Positions 18,973 through 27,643 of a stretch of DNA of 64,000 bases are shown piece by piece. The first letter of the stretch is position 1; the number at the start of each line of letters is the position of its first letter. A program made the position numbers and the translations under genes. The notes under the pieces are model-generated. The model did no database searches, was not told the origin of the DNA, and saw only the letters and a program-made list of their open reading frames with translations. Source of the stretch: Alphaproteobacteria bacterium (GTDB lineage: Bacteria > Pseudomonadota > Alphaproteobacteria > Caulobacterales > Maricaulaceae); contig WGOD01000002.1 in assembly GCA_016124205.1 (NCBI GenBank), positions 558,001 through 622,000 of the forward strand. The letters run 5' to 3'.

Positions 18973-19623
18973 ATGACAACACCAACGCGTCCGTCTTTCT
19001 CCCCCCGCCTGCGGGCGGAGTGCCCCGAAGGGGCGAGGGGGGGATGTCCCCCCTCCGTCAGCTGCGCTGACACCTCCCCCGTGAACGGGGGAGGAAAACG
19101 ACTGTTCGCGTGTCTTTTGGCCGCCGCCACCCTTGCCGCGCCGGCTCTGGCGCAGGAGGACACGGGCGGGCGCTTCCCGAACGGACGGCCGATGCTGGCC
19201 GAGGGGCGCTATGCCGAATGGCCGGGCGACGACAGCAATCCGTGTACGACCGGCACGCCGCGAACCTTCCGCCTGATCCCCGGCAATCCGGATGACGCGG
19301 AGGATTTCGGCCGTATCCTGATTGATCTGGGTTCAGGTCCGGCGGAATACGGGCTGATCAGCGCCGAGCTTCAGGACACGCCGATCCAGGTCTGGGACCT
19401 CGCCGGTCTCGCCACGGTTCACGCCGCCGACGCGGCGGGCACGCGGCTGACCGCGCTGATGTATTTCCGCAATGACGGGCGCACCGATCTGGTCGATGCA
19501 CGGACCACCTCGCCCGAGAACCAGGGCGAGGTGATGGTGCGCATGCAGCAGAACCCGGAACCGCACGGCGTCCTGTCGGACGGGACGACGCTCAATCCCT
19601 TCGTGTGGTGCGGCCGGGACTAG
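18973..19623 (+). CDS. Exported hypothetical protein, paralogue B, 5' end altered by a repeat
   Basis: 216 residues from the ATG at 18973, but the start is uncertain. A convincing signal peptide (KRLFACLLAAATLAAPALAQ) begins only near residue 41, because a hairpin repeat (18994-19099) forms the first ~40 codons. A GTG at 19081 inside the repeat would give MNGGGKRLFACLLAAATLAA and a normal export signal. The mature part (GRPMLAEGRYAEWPGDDSNPCTTGTPRTFRLIPGNPDDAEDFGRI) is a tandem paralogue of the preceding gene. Function unknown. Confidence 0.6.
   Translation: MTTPTRPSFSPRLRAECPEGARGGCPPSVSCADTSPVNGGGKRLFACLLAAATLAAPALAQEDTGGRFPNGRPMLAEGRYAEWPGDDSNPCTTGTPRTFRLIPGNPDDAEDFGRILIDLGSGPAEYGLISAELQDTPIQVWDLAGLATVHAADAAGTRLTALMYFRNDGRTDLVDARTTSPENQGEVMVRMQQNPEPHGVLSDGTTLNPFVWCGRD
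18994..19099. repeat. Five-hairpin palindromic repeat overlapping a gene start
   Basis: Five palindromes in 106 bp: CCCGCctgcGGGCGG-type, GCCCC-GAA-GGGGC, GGGGGGATGTCCCCCC, GTCAGCTGCGCTGAC and CTCCCCCGTGAACGGGGGAG. Elements of this kind are scattered between genes in many alphaproteobacteria (recalled). Only one copy is seen in this window. Confidence 0.75.
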
Positions 19624-19638
19624 GCCCGGTCCGGCGCC

Positions 19639-21159
19639 CTATTCACCGCCCCGCGTGAAATACTCTTCATTCCAGGTGAAGGCTGCGATGTGTCCGTCCG
19701 CATCGCGTTGGAAAACGACCGGATCCGGGGTTTCGAACGGCGTGTTCGTTCCACCGAACAGGTCGGGCTGGGCAGGGCGCAGATTGGCGCGGTAGTCGCC
19801 GAGCTGAAACTCCAGCCCCTCTCCCGACACCACGAGGTTGGCCGGAACCGGCAGGGTCTCGCTGGTGTAGCGACCCGCATAGGCCGCCAGTTCATCCGCG
19901 TCCGGCTGCCATTCCCAACCACCCCAGAACAGGCCAGCCAGCGCCTCGGCCTCCGATTGCTGACGTCCCTGCAGCAGTTCGGCGGTCTGCTCGGCGTAGA
20001 ATTGCGGACGAACTTCTGCCCAGCGATCAGCGTCCTCATTATCGGACAGGAATTGCAGGAACATGCGCACAACGGTCTGGGTCCACCAGCCGGTCATGTT
20101 GTCGGAATTGCCGAAGGCGGCGATGCCGACACCAGCGTCCGGCGACCACGCCATGATGGTGCGCGCGCCGGTATAGCCGCCGCCATGGATATGGACTTCG
20201 AAGCCTTCGAATTCGCAGATCGACCAGCCGAGGCCATAGCCCGCGCAATCCATCTCGTAGGGGTTCCGGTTGCCCATTCCGGTCTCGACATAGGAGGTGT
20301 TGGCGGCTTCGAGCATCGACGCCGTCAGGCCCGCTTCCGGCGCTGCGCCGCGCAGCTGAAGCTGCAGCCAGGTGATCATGTCGTTCGGGGAGGTCACCAG
20401 CCCGCCGGCGGACTGCATCATGCCGTCCGTCTTCGGGCGGATCTCGAACCAGCCGTCTTCCTCGCCCTGCCACATGTGCGACCAGGACAGCTCGTCGAGA
20501 CTGAAATCCGAGGTGCGCGCCGAAGTGCGGTCCATGCCGAGCGGATCAAAGATCACGTCGTCGAGCCAGTCCTGCCAGGCCCGGCCCGTCGCGGTTTCCA
20601 GGATGGCTGCGTACACGTTGTAGCCGAGATTGTCGTACTGGAAGCCGACATCGCGCGGCTCGGAATAGGCGGTAAGAAGCGCCGGATAATCCGCCGGATC
20701 GACCCGCATCACATAGGCTTCCAGGAAGGTGATCGTGCCATTGTCGAACGGCACCTGGTGGGTCAGCAGATCGCGCAGCGTGTAGTCCGCCGGGTCCATG
20801 TTGTCCGGCCACTCGGCATCCGGCCAGTAGGCATTGATCGGCGTGTCGAGCGGCAGGATGCCCCGCTCGTCGAGCGCGGCCGCGACGAGGCCCATATAGG
20901 CCTTGGTCTGCGAGGCGATATAGATCGGCGTGTCGGGCGTCAGCGGCGCGCCGGTCTCGCCATTGCGCACTCCCTCCACCCGTTCGATCAGCACATCATC
21001 CGCCGTCACCACGACCACGGCAAAGCCGGGGCCCACGACGCCGGAGAACTGGTCGAGATAGGCTTCCATGCGCTCGGTCGCGGACGGGATGTCCTGCGCC
21101 AGCGCGGCGGGCGTGAAGGTCAGGGCGGCGGCGGACGCGCCGAGCAGAATGCGTTTCAT
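19639..21159 (-). CDS. Serine hydrolase, beta-lactamase/AmpC-like family
   Basis: 506 residues with signal peptide MKRILLGASAAALTFTPAALAQ. The class C-type fold shows SxxK in YIASQTKAYMGL (about residue 88), the Y-x-N element as YDNLGYNVY, and HIHGGGYTGARTIM in place of the KTG motif. Domain 2 (from about 390) is a C-terminal beta domain (WEWQPDADELAAYAGRYTSETLPV) found in many esterase/peptidase-like members. Likely a periplasmic esterase or D-amino-acid peptidase rather than an antibiotic-degrading enzyme; the substrate is unknown. Confidence 0.85.
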   Translation of the reverse strand: MKRILLGASAAALTFTPAALAQDIPSATERMEAYLDQFSGVVGPGFAVVVVTADDVLIERVEGVRNGETGAPLTPDTPIYIASQTKAYMGLVAAALDERGILPLDTPINAYWPDAEWPDNMDPADYTLRDLLTHQVPFDNGTITFLEAYVMRVDPADYPALLTAYSEPRDVGFQYDNLGYNVYAAILETATGRAWQDWLDDVIFDPLGMDRTSARTSDFSLDELSWSHMWQGEEDGWFEIRPKTDGMMQSAGGLVTSPNDMITWLQLQLRGAAPEAGLTASMLEAANTSYVETGMGNRNPYEMDCAGYGLGWSICEFEGFEVHIHGGGYTGARTIMAWSPDAGVGIAAFGNSDNMTGWWTQTVVRMFLQFLSDNEDADRWAEVRPQFYAEQTAELLQGRQQSEAEALAGLFWGGWEWQPDADELAAYAGRYTSETLPVPANLVVSGEGLEFQLGDYRANLRPAQPDLFGGTNTPFETPDPVVFQRDADGHIAAFTWNEEYFTRGGE

Positions 21160-21225
21160 GACGGGAGGACCTCTTTGGCTTTGCCCGGATAGTGGCAGAG
21201 GCCGCTGCGCGCGAATTGAACGGAT

Positions 21226-21996
21226 TTAACCTGCGAGCGCCCCGCTCAGCTGACCGGGCGTGAAGCCGGTCTCGCGGCGCATGACGCGGATCAGATGACT
21301 CTGGTCAGCAAAGCCGGCGGCGTGGGCCGCCTCGGTGCCGCAGCGCCCCTCGGCGAGCAGGGCCGTGGCGCGGGCGAGCCGCGCGCGCTGACGGAAGAGC
21401 GAGGGCGTCATCCCGAAATGGCTGGTGAAAGCCCGGGTCAGATGCACGCGATGAACGCCAGCGCGGCCAGCCTCGGCGTCCAGTTCAATCTCGTTCGGGG
21501 CGTCCCGCAGGCGTTCGCGGATCTCGGTCAGCCAGGCCGGCGGCGTTGTGTAACGACGCGCGACCGGCGCAGCGGCCGCCGCCAGTTCGCCTGCCATCTC
21601 GGCAGCGCTTTCGGAGTTGCGGACAATGCGGGCCAGGCTGGCGGGCGAGACGCGGTCATGCCGCCAGATCCAGTCGTCAGCCGACAGCCCGACCGACCGG
21701 CCCGCATCGTCATCGGCTTCGACGCACAAAATCAGCGCGCCATTCCGGCCATAACGGTTGGCATGGGAGCAGCCGGCGGGCTTTACCCCGGCCCCGGGTG
21801 AATCGACGGCCTGGGTTTGCCCGCGCGAGGTTTCTTCCATTGCCCCGGCGAGCAGGAAGGAGTGCTGCGCCACATCATGCGCGTGAGGGGCCATGGCGTG
21901 GTGGCGGGAATACCAGGTCAGCACAACGCGCAGCCCCGGCGCGCTCGCCAGAACGCGCCGCCGGTATGCGGGTACATTTGTTGTCGTATCGGTCAT
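21226..21996 (-). CDS. AraC-family transcriptional regulator
   Basis: 256 residues. The N-terminal part has cupin-like HHAMAPHAHDVAQHSFLLAGAMEE, the C-terminal part two helix-turn-helix motifs (VHRVHLTRAFTSHFGMTPSLFRQRARLARA and GTEAAHAAGFADQSHLIRVMRRETGFTPGQL). The ATG at 21996 is chosen because GGAGGGG lies 6 nt upstream. A sensor of a small ligand controlling nearby genes is expected; the serine hydrolase gene downstream on the same strand and the membrane gene before it are candidates. Confidence 0.9.
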   Translation of the reverse strand: MTDTTTNVPAYRRRVLASAPGLRVVLTWYSRHHAMAPHAHDVAQHSFLLAGAMEETSRGQTQAVDSPGAGVKPAGCSHANRYGRNGALILCVEADDDAGRSVGLSADDWIWRHDRVSPASLARIVRNSESAAEMAGELAAAAAPVARRYTTPPAWLTEIRERLRDAPNEIELDAEAGRAGVHRVHLTRAFTSHFGMTPSLFRQRARLARATALLAEGRCGTEAAHAAGFADQSHLIRVMRRETGFTPGQLSGALAG

Positions 21997-22056
21997 CGCA
22001 GCCCCTCCTGCCATAGAGATGCAGGCCGGGACGCTGACGGATGCGTTACAAGTACG

Positions 22057-22455
22057 TCAGGCTTTGTACGCGCCTGCGAGATAGAGGATGCCCAGACCAA
22101 CAGTGAAGATGCCGAGGCTACGCAACAGCAGGGGCGTGTAGTTGATCCGGGCGATGATCGCGGCAAAGCCCCGCCGGACCGCCAGCATCAGAACGCCCTC
22201 GATCAGCGCTGCCCAGCCGATCAGCGAGACCAGGACGGCGAGCCAGCTCGACCAGTCATTGTGCAAGGCGATGGTGAAGGCCCCGATCGTGAAGACGACG
22301 ATCGCGGCGATATAGCCGAGCAATCCGGAGTTCCGGAGCTCTTCGGGAAAGCGGTCATAGAGTTTCGGGTCGAGGACGAGGCCGATCCCCGCCGCGACCA
22401 TGAAGAGGCCGAAGAAGAAGGCGAAGACGGCAGTCATTCCGGCATCGGCGAACAT
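22057..22455 (-). CDS. Conserved four-TM membrane protein
   Basis: 132 residues. Four hydrophobic segments: VFAFFFGLFMVAAGIGLVL, LLGYIAAIVVFTIGAFTIAL, WLAVLVSLIGWAALIEGVLML and LLRSLGIFTVGLGILYLAG. The start at MFADAGMTAVFAFFF has GGGGGAG 8 nt upstream. No function is recognised. It lies 60 bp before the AraC gene on the same strand. Confidence 0.68.
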   Translation of the reverse strand: MFADAGMTAVFAFFFGLFMVAAGIGLVLDPKLYDRFPEELRNSGLLGYIAAIVVFTIGAFTIALHNDWSSWLAVLVSLIGWAALIEGVLMLAVRRGFAAIIARINYTPLLLRSLGIFTVGLGILYLAGAYKA

Positions 22456-22510
22456 GGCGGTTCTCCCCCGTTTGGGCGCTGCGCACCCTATCATGAAATC
22501 CCCGTCCTCA

Positions 22511-22647
22511 CTGAAATCCCCGCGAAAGCGGGGACCTCGACAGACGGCGGAGCATAGGCGGTGCCGCGATGACGCGCGAACACTACGGCGCCTCTGCGCG
22601 CGTAGGGTTCGAGGTCCCGGATCGCGCCATGCTCGGCCGGGAGTTCA
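22511..22647. repeat. Foldback repeat family, copy 2
   Basis: 137 bp starting CTGAAATCCCCGCGAAAGCGGGGACCTCG and sharing the downstream GTTCGAGGTCCCGGATCGCGC block with the other copies. The 3' terminal repeat is degenerate (GGCCGGGAGTTCA). It stands immediately before the GIY-YIG gene. Confidence 0.8.
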
Positions 22648-22689
22648 AAGAAATTGCAATTCAGAACATTTCATGAACATCATTGCGTC

Positions 22690-22995
22690 ATGTATCGAGG
22701 CTGGGTCTATATTCTTACCAATCGGCCGAGAGGGGTCCTCTACACCGGCATGACCGCGAATCTGGTCAAACGCGTCTGGGAGCACCGAACAAAAGCCGTT
22801 CCAGGATTCACGCGAAAGTACAATTGCATCCAACTCGCCTGGTTCGAACCACTGGACGACGTGACCGCCGCGGCCGCGCGGGAGAAGCGGATCAAGGGCT
22901 GGCGCCGGGCTTGGAAGATCGAGCTGATCGAAAATTTCAATCCGGGATGGAAAGATCTCTGGTTCGAGATCAGCCGCAACGCGGGTGCGGGGTAG
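22690..22995 (+). CDS. GIY-YIG nuclease family protein (UPF0213-like)
   Basis: 101 residues, a stand-alone GIY-YIG domain. The motif is present as GWVYILTN (GxVYIL variant) and GVLYTGMT, followed by the catalytic Arg in LVKRVWEHR and the E in AAAREKRIKGWRRAWKIELIE. Domain length equals that of single-domain UPF0213 proteins, whose activity is mostly untested. The ATG at 22690 is chosen from the family N-terminus MYRGWVYIL; no clear ribosome site is seen. The gene is bracketed by two copies of the same repeat, 43 bp upstream and 20 bp downstream. Confidence 0.85.
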   Translation: MYRGWVYILTNRPRGVLYTGMTANLVKRVWEHRTKAVPGFTRKYNCIQLAWFEPLDDVTAAAAREKRIKGWRRAWKIELIENFNPGWKDLWFEISRNAGAG

Positions 22996-23014
22996 CTACC
23001 AGAATTTCCCTTCC

Positions 23015-23153
23015 CTGAAATCCCCGCGAAAGCGGGGACCTCGTCAAGTCTCGGGGCAAAGGCGGCACCGTCAAGGAGTGCCAGCGCCATCGCGCCTCTA
23101 CGCCCAAAGGGTTCGAGGTCCCGGATCGCGCTGACGCGCGTCCGGGAATTCAG
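23015..23153. repeat. Foldback repeat family, copy 3
   Basis: 139 bp and the most regular copy: it begins CTGAAATCCCCGCGAAAGCG and ends with GTCCGGGAATTCAG, so CTGAA-TTCCCG is inverted at the ends. The 3' hairpin pairs TCCCGGATCGCG with CGCGCGTCCGGGA around a short loop. It lies between the GIY-YIG and purA stop codons. Confidence 0.85.
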
Positions 23154-23163
23154 CGCATGAAAA

Positions 23164-24453
<1,290 letters not shown>

Positions 24454-24583
24454 GAAATCGCTCCTTCAGGCGGGCGCGGAATCCCTCACGCAGACGTGAC
24501 CTGCGGGCGGGGGTTTATCAGCCTAGAGTGAAAGCTCCAATGGCATCTGGACAGGTGCCGTATGCGTTCACGGGGAGGCCGCC

Positions 24584-25132
24584 ATGCGCCTGACTGTTTC
24601 TCTCATCGCCGCGTTCGGAGCGGCCTCGCTTCTGGCCCCGGCCGCAATGGCCCAGCAGGGTCCGCCGCCGGGATGCGATGACGTGCCCGGCGCGCATGAT
24701 TTCGACTTCTGGGTCGGTGACTGGAATGTCTACGACCAGAACGGCCAGCTGGGCGGGACCAACCATATCGAGAAGCGCTCGAATGGCTGCCTGATCCTTG
24801 AGGAATGGACGAATTCCGGCGGCGGCGACGGGACGAGCATGAATTATCTCGACCCGACGAGCGGCCAGTGGCGCCAGATCTGGATGGGGTCGAACAGCTA
24901 TATCGACTATTCCGGCGGCCTCAATGAGGACGGCGAAATGGTGCTGGTCGGCGAGATCACCTATTTCGGCGCGAACGGCAGCCAGACCGCCCCCTTCCGC
25001 GGCACGTGGACGCCGAACGCGGACGGCAGCGTCACCCAGCATTTCCAGCAATATGACGAAGCCAATGACGTCTGGAATGACTGGTTCATCGGCCGCTATG
25101 TGCGCCAGTCGGTCGACCCGAATTCGAACTGA
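24584..25132 (+). CDS. Exported hypothetical protein (DUF1579-like)
   Basis: 182 residues. Signal peptide MRLTVSLIAAFGAASLLAPAAMAQ. The mature domain opens HDFDFWVGDWNVYDQNGQLGGTNHIEKRSNGCLILEEW and continues as a small beta-barrel-like fold (QWRQIWMGSNSYIDYSGG, YDEANDVWNDWFIGRYVR), resembling the DUF1579/lipocalin-like exported proteins. The activity is unknown. A strong terminator follows at 25209. Confidence 0.72.
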   Translation: MRLTVSLIAAFGAASLLAPAAMAQQGPPPGCDDVPGAHDFDFWVGDWNVYDQNGQLGGTNHIEKRSNGCLILEEWTNSGGGDGTSMNYLDPTSGQWRQIWMGSNSYIDYSGGLNEDGEMVLVGEITYFGANGSQTAPFRGTWTPNADGSVTQHFQQYDEANDVWNDWFIGRYVRQSVDPNSN

Positions 25133-25208
25133 TCCGGCACCAATCACAACGCCAGAAAACGTATCCGAGGACTAGACTCCCGGTCCCTACTGTCTACCCC
25201 GGATGCGC

Positions 25209-25245
25209 GGAGCGCCGCGGCCCCCCTGCGGCGCTCCATTCTTTT
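25209..25245 (+). terminator. Rho-independent terminator
   Basis: Perfect 10-bp stem GGAGCGCCGC/GCGGCGCTCC with a 9-nt C-rich loop, followed by ATTCTTTTCT. It ends the transcript of the exported DUF1579-like gene. Confidence 0.78.
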
Positions 25246-25255
25246 CTGGCTCAGC

Positions 25256-25723
25256 TCATTCAGCCGCCAGAATGGCATCCAGATCTGCAGGCCGCAGCAG
25301 AACCGGCCCGGTCGCGATATTGAGCACGACATAGGCCGGCGGCTGCATCGGAGCGAGCATGGCGGCGATGTCACTCGCTGATCCACCCGCCCAACATGCC
25401 GGTTGCGGGATACCGGACTCGAGCACGAAGGCGTCGAGCTTCTCGCCCGTGTCGAACGCGTAGTAGAGCATCCCCTCTTCGTACGGCGAGGTCATCAACA
25501 TGACCGCGTCGCCCTCGTCCAACTGCCCGCCCTCTTCCGTTTCGGCACAGGCGGCCAGCAGGAAGACCGGCTCTCCGGCGATGGCCGCGTGCAAGCCCGG
25601 CAATGGCTCGCCATTCAGGGAATACTCTGACAGCGCGACTTCAAGCGGTGTCTGCGCGAGGGCAGGCCCGGCGGTGCCAGCAAGCGCCGCACAGGCCATC
25701 GCGATGGCTAACGCAGAGCGCAC
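25256..25723 (-). CDS. Exported hypothetical protein
   Basis: 155 residues from a GTG start that directly abuts the stop codon of the upstream PagL-like gene, so it is probably translationally coupled. Signal peptide MRSALAIAMACAALAGTAGPALAQ. The mature part has paired Cys (LLAACAETEE and QPACWAGG) and a C-terminal PPAYVVLNIATGPVLLRPADLDAILAAE. Not a family I know. Confidence 0.62.
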   Translation of the reverse strand: MRSALAIAMACAALAGTAGPALAQTPLEVALSEYSLNGEPLPGLHAAIAGEPVFLLAACAETEEGGQLDEGDAVMLMTSPYEEGMLYYAFDTGEKLDAFVLESGIPQPACWAGGSASDIAAMLAPMQPPAYVVLNIATGPVLLRPADLDAILAAE

Positions 25724-26296
25724 CTAGCCGCCGAAGCGCCAGCCGATCATCACGCCGGCATTGTCGAGCGCCTGGTTGCGGCCGCTGGCCAGAATCTGGC
25801 CGTGCGAGATGTGCTCGTAGTAGGTCCGCACGACGAGGTTCTCGGTGACTTCGAAGTCGAGGCCGAGCGTGGTGTGGAAGAGGATGTGATTGCCCATCAG
25901 CGAGCGAGTCGTCGCAAGGCGGATGCGGTTCGGGTCCGACGGCGGCGAGTTCGGGTCGATGTCCGTAACGCCGTCATTATAGGTCAGGCCGAGGCCGAGA
26001 ACGACCGAGACGCGGTCATTGAGATCGCCGTCCCATTCGAGGCCGAACCCGCCGAAATTGGTCAGGCCGTTGGTGTTGAACGAGCCGTAGACATAGCCGC
26101 GCGGGTTGAACATCCAGTCCGGTCCGCCAAGCGACGGGGTCGCCAGACCGACGGTGACGTTCGGGCCGTCCTCGACATGGTCGGACAGGTCGTGCGCGGT
26201 GATGCCGCCACGGATTTCCCAGCCTTCATTGTCGGCCAGCGCCGGTGCGGCAAACGCCAGGGTCGCCGCGCAGGCGGCCAGGGTACGAATCATCAC
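25724..26296 (-). CDS. Acyloxyacyl hydrolase, PagL-type lipid A deacylase
   Basis: 190 residues with signal peptide MIRTLAACAATLAFAAPALA. An outer-membrane eight-strand barrel is expected. The catalytic region is visible near the C-terminus: TYYEHISHGQILASGRNQALDNAGVMIGWRFGG, with the His/Ser pair in HISH and the typical final aromatic residue WRF. PagL removes the 3-O-acyl chain of lipid A, remodelling LPS. Start codon is GTG or the ATG one codon later; GGGGAG upstream fits either. Confidence 0.8.
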   Translation of the reverse strand: MMIRTLAACAATLAFAAPALADNEGWEIRGGITAHDLSDHVEDGPNVTVGLATPSLGGPDWMFNPRGYVYGSFNTNGLTNFGGFGLEWDGDLNDRVSVVLGLGLTYNDGVTDIDPNSPPSDPNRIRLATTRSLMGNHILFHTTLGLDFEVTENLVVRTYYEHISHGQILASGRNQALDNAGVMIGWRFGG

Positions 26297-26328
26297 GGGT
26301 CAACTCCCCTCGAAAATCAGATCGGCAC

Positions 26329-26352
26329 CATAAACCGGACGCCGGGTTTATG
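26329..26352 (-). terminator. Inverted repeat after serC
   Basis: A stem CATAAACC(C)GG/CCGGTTTATG with a 3-nt loop and one bulged base lies 5 bp after the serC stop. No strong T run follows on the minus strand, so termination is probable but not certain. Confidence 0.45.
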
Positions 26353-26357
26353 AAACG

Positions 26358-27521
26358 CTACGCCTCGCGGCGCGCCTCGGCATAGGCCCAGTCGAGCCAG
26401 GGACCGAGCGCAGCGATATCGTCCGCTTCGATGGTCGGGCCGCACCAGATGCGCAGACCTGCGACACCGGAGACATGCGGCGCCACGTCGAGCGCGGCAT
26501 TCTCGCGGTCGAGCAGGGAGGCCATCTTTCGCGTGATCGCCCACTGGTCTTCCTGGCTCATCGCGGTGACGTCCGGCGCGGCGAATTTCAGCGTGACCGA
26601 GACTGGCGAGCGGCTCGCCGTGTCCTCCACGAGGAAGTCGATCCAGTCGGTGGCCGCGACCCAGTTCGACAGGGTGGCGAAATTCTTCCGCGTGCGGGCA
26701 ATCAGCGCGTCGAGCCCACCCTCCTTCGCCGCCCATTTGAGGGATAGGAGGTAGTCCTCCGTCGACAGGAGAGAGACGGTGTTCAGCGTCTTGCCTTCGA
26801 ACAGGCCCTCATTCAGGCCGTCGGCATTCTTCAGTTGCATCATGCGCGGGATCGGCCAGGACGGCGTGTAGCTCTTCAACCGTTCGATGGCGCGCGGCGA
26901 CAGGATGATGATGCCGTGCTGGGCCTCGCCGCCCATCGATTTCTGCCAGGAGAAGGTCAGGACATCGATCTTCGACCAGTCAAGCTCGAGCGCGAAGGCG
27001 GCGCTGGTCGCATCGACGAGGGTCAGACCCTCGCGGTCGTCGGGGATCCAGTCCGTGTCCGGGATCATCGCCCCGGCGGCGGTCGCATTCCAGGTGAAGA
27101 CGATATCGGCATTCTTGCGCGCCTTGGAGAAGTCCGGCGTCAGCCCGCCCTTGGCCTCGTAGACATTGGCGTCCTTCAGCTTCAGCTCGTCGCGGACATC
27201 CTTCAGCCAGCGCGCGCCGAACGTGTCCCAGGCGAAGACGTCGACCGGGCGCTCACCCAGCAGCGACCAGATCGCCGCCTCCATCGCGCCGGTGTCCGAT
27301 CCGCCGAGGATCGCGCCGCGATAACCCTCCGGCACTTCCAGAAGCGCCATCGTCCGGTCGATCGCCTCGCGCAGTTTCGATACCGCCAGAGCGCTGCGGT
27401 GGCTGCGGCCCACGGCGGCATTCGACAACTGGTCGAGCGACCAGCCGGGATGCTTCTTGGTCGGCCCGCAGGAAAAGCGCGGATCGAAGGGACGCAGGTG
27501 CGGCTTGGCGATTTCGTTCAT
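26358..27521 (-). CDS. serC: Phosphoserine aminotransferase
   Basis: 387 residues, the longer alphaproteobacterial/archaeal-type SerC. A PLP enzyme making O-phosphoserine from phosphohydroxypyruvate. RFSCGPTKKHPGWS at the start, GRSHRSALA, ILGGSDTGAMEAAIWSLLG, TWNATAAGAMIPD, LVDATSAAFALELDW and the PLP lysine in FSWQKSMGGEAQHG are clear. serA, which often follows it, is absent here; a PagL-like gene follows instead. The upstream 122 bp could contain the alphaproteobacterial serC leader RNA, unverified. Confidence 0.95.
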   Translation of the reverse strand: MNEIAKPHLRPFDPRFSCGPTKKHPGWSLDQLSNAAVGRSHRSALAVSKLREAIDRTMALLEVPEGYRGAILGGSDTGAMEAAIWSLLGERPVDVFAWDTFGARWLKDVRDELKLKDANVYEAKGGLTPDFSKARKNADIVFTWNATAAGAMIPDTDWIPDDREGLTLVDATSAAFALELDWSKIDVLTFSWQKSMGGEAQHGIIILSPRAIERLKSYTPSWPIPRMMQLKNADGLNEGLFEGKTLNTVSLLSTEDYLLSLKWAAKEGGLDALIARTRKNFATLSNWVAATDWIDFLVEDTASRSPVSVTLKFAAPDVTAMSQEDQWAITRKMASLLDRENAALDVAPHVSGVAGLRIWCGPTIEADDIAALGPWLDWAYAEARREA

Positions 27522-27643
27522 GGATCGACTCCCTCTTCCGTCATTCGCCTAGACCCGCGCCGGAGGAGCGTCAAACGCCTTGCGGCGGTAGCGGACAATT
27601 TTCCGGCGTTGACCCGTTTTCGTCGCCAGTCCAAACCCGGCGT

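Noticed and set aside
19690-21192. 500-codon plus-strand frame over the serine hydrolase
   Set aside because: Opposite strand of a protein with signal peptide and SxxK motif; no features of its own.
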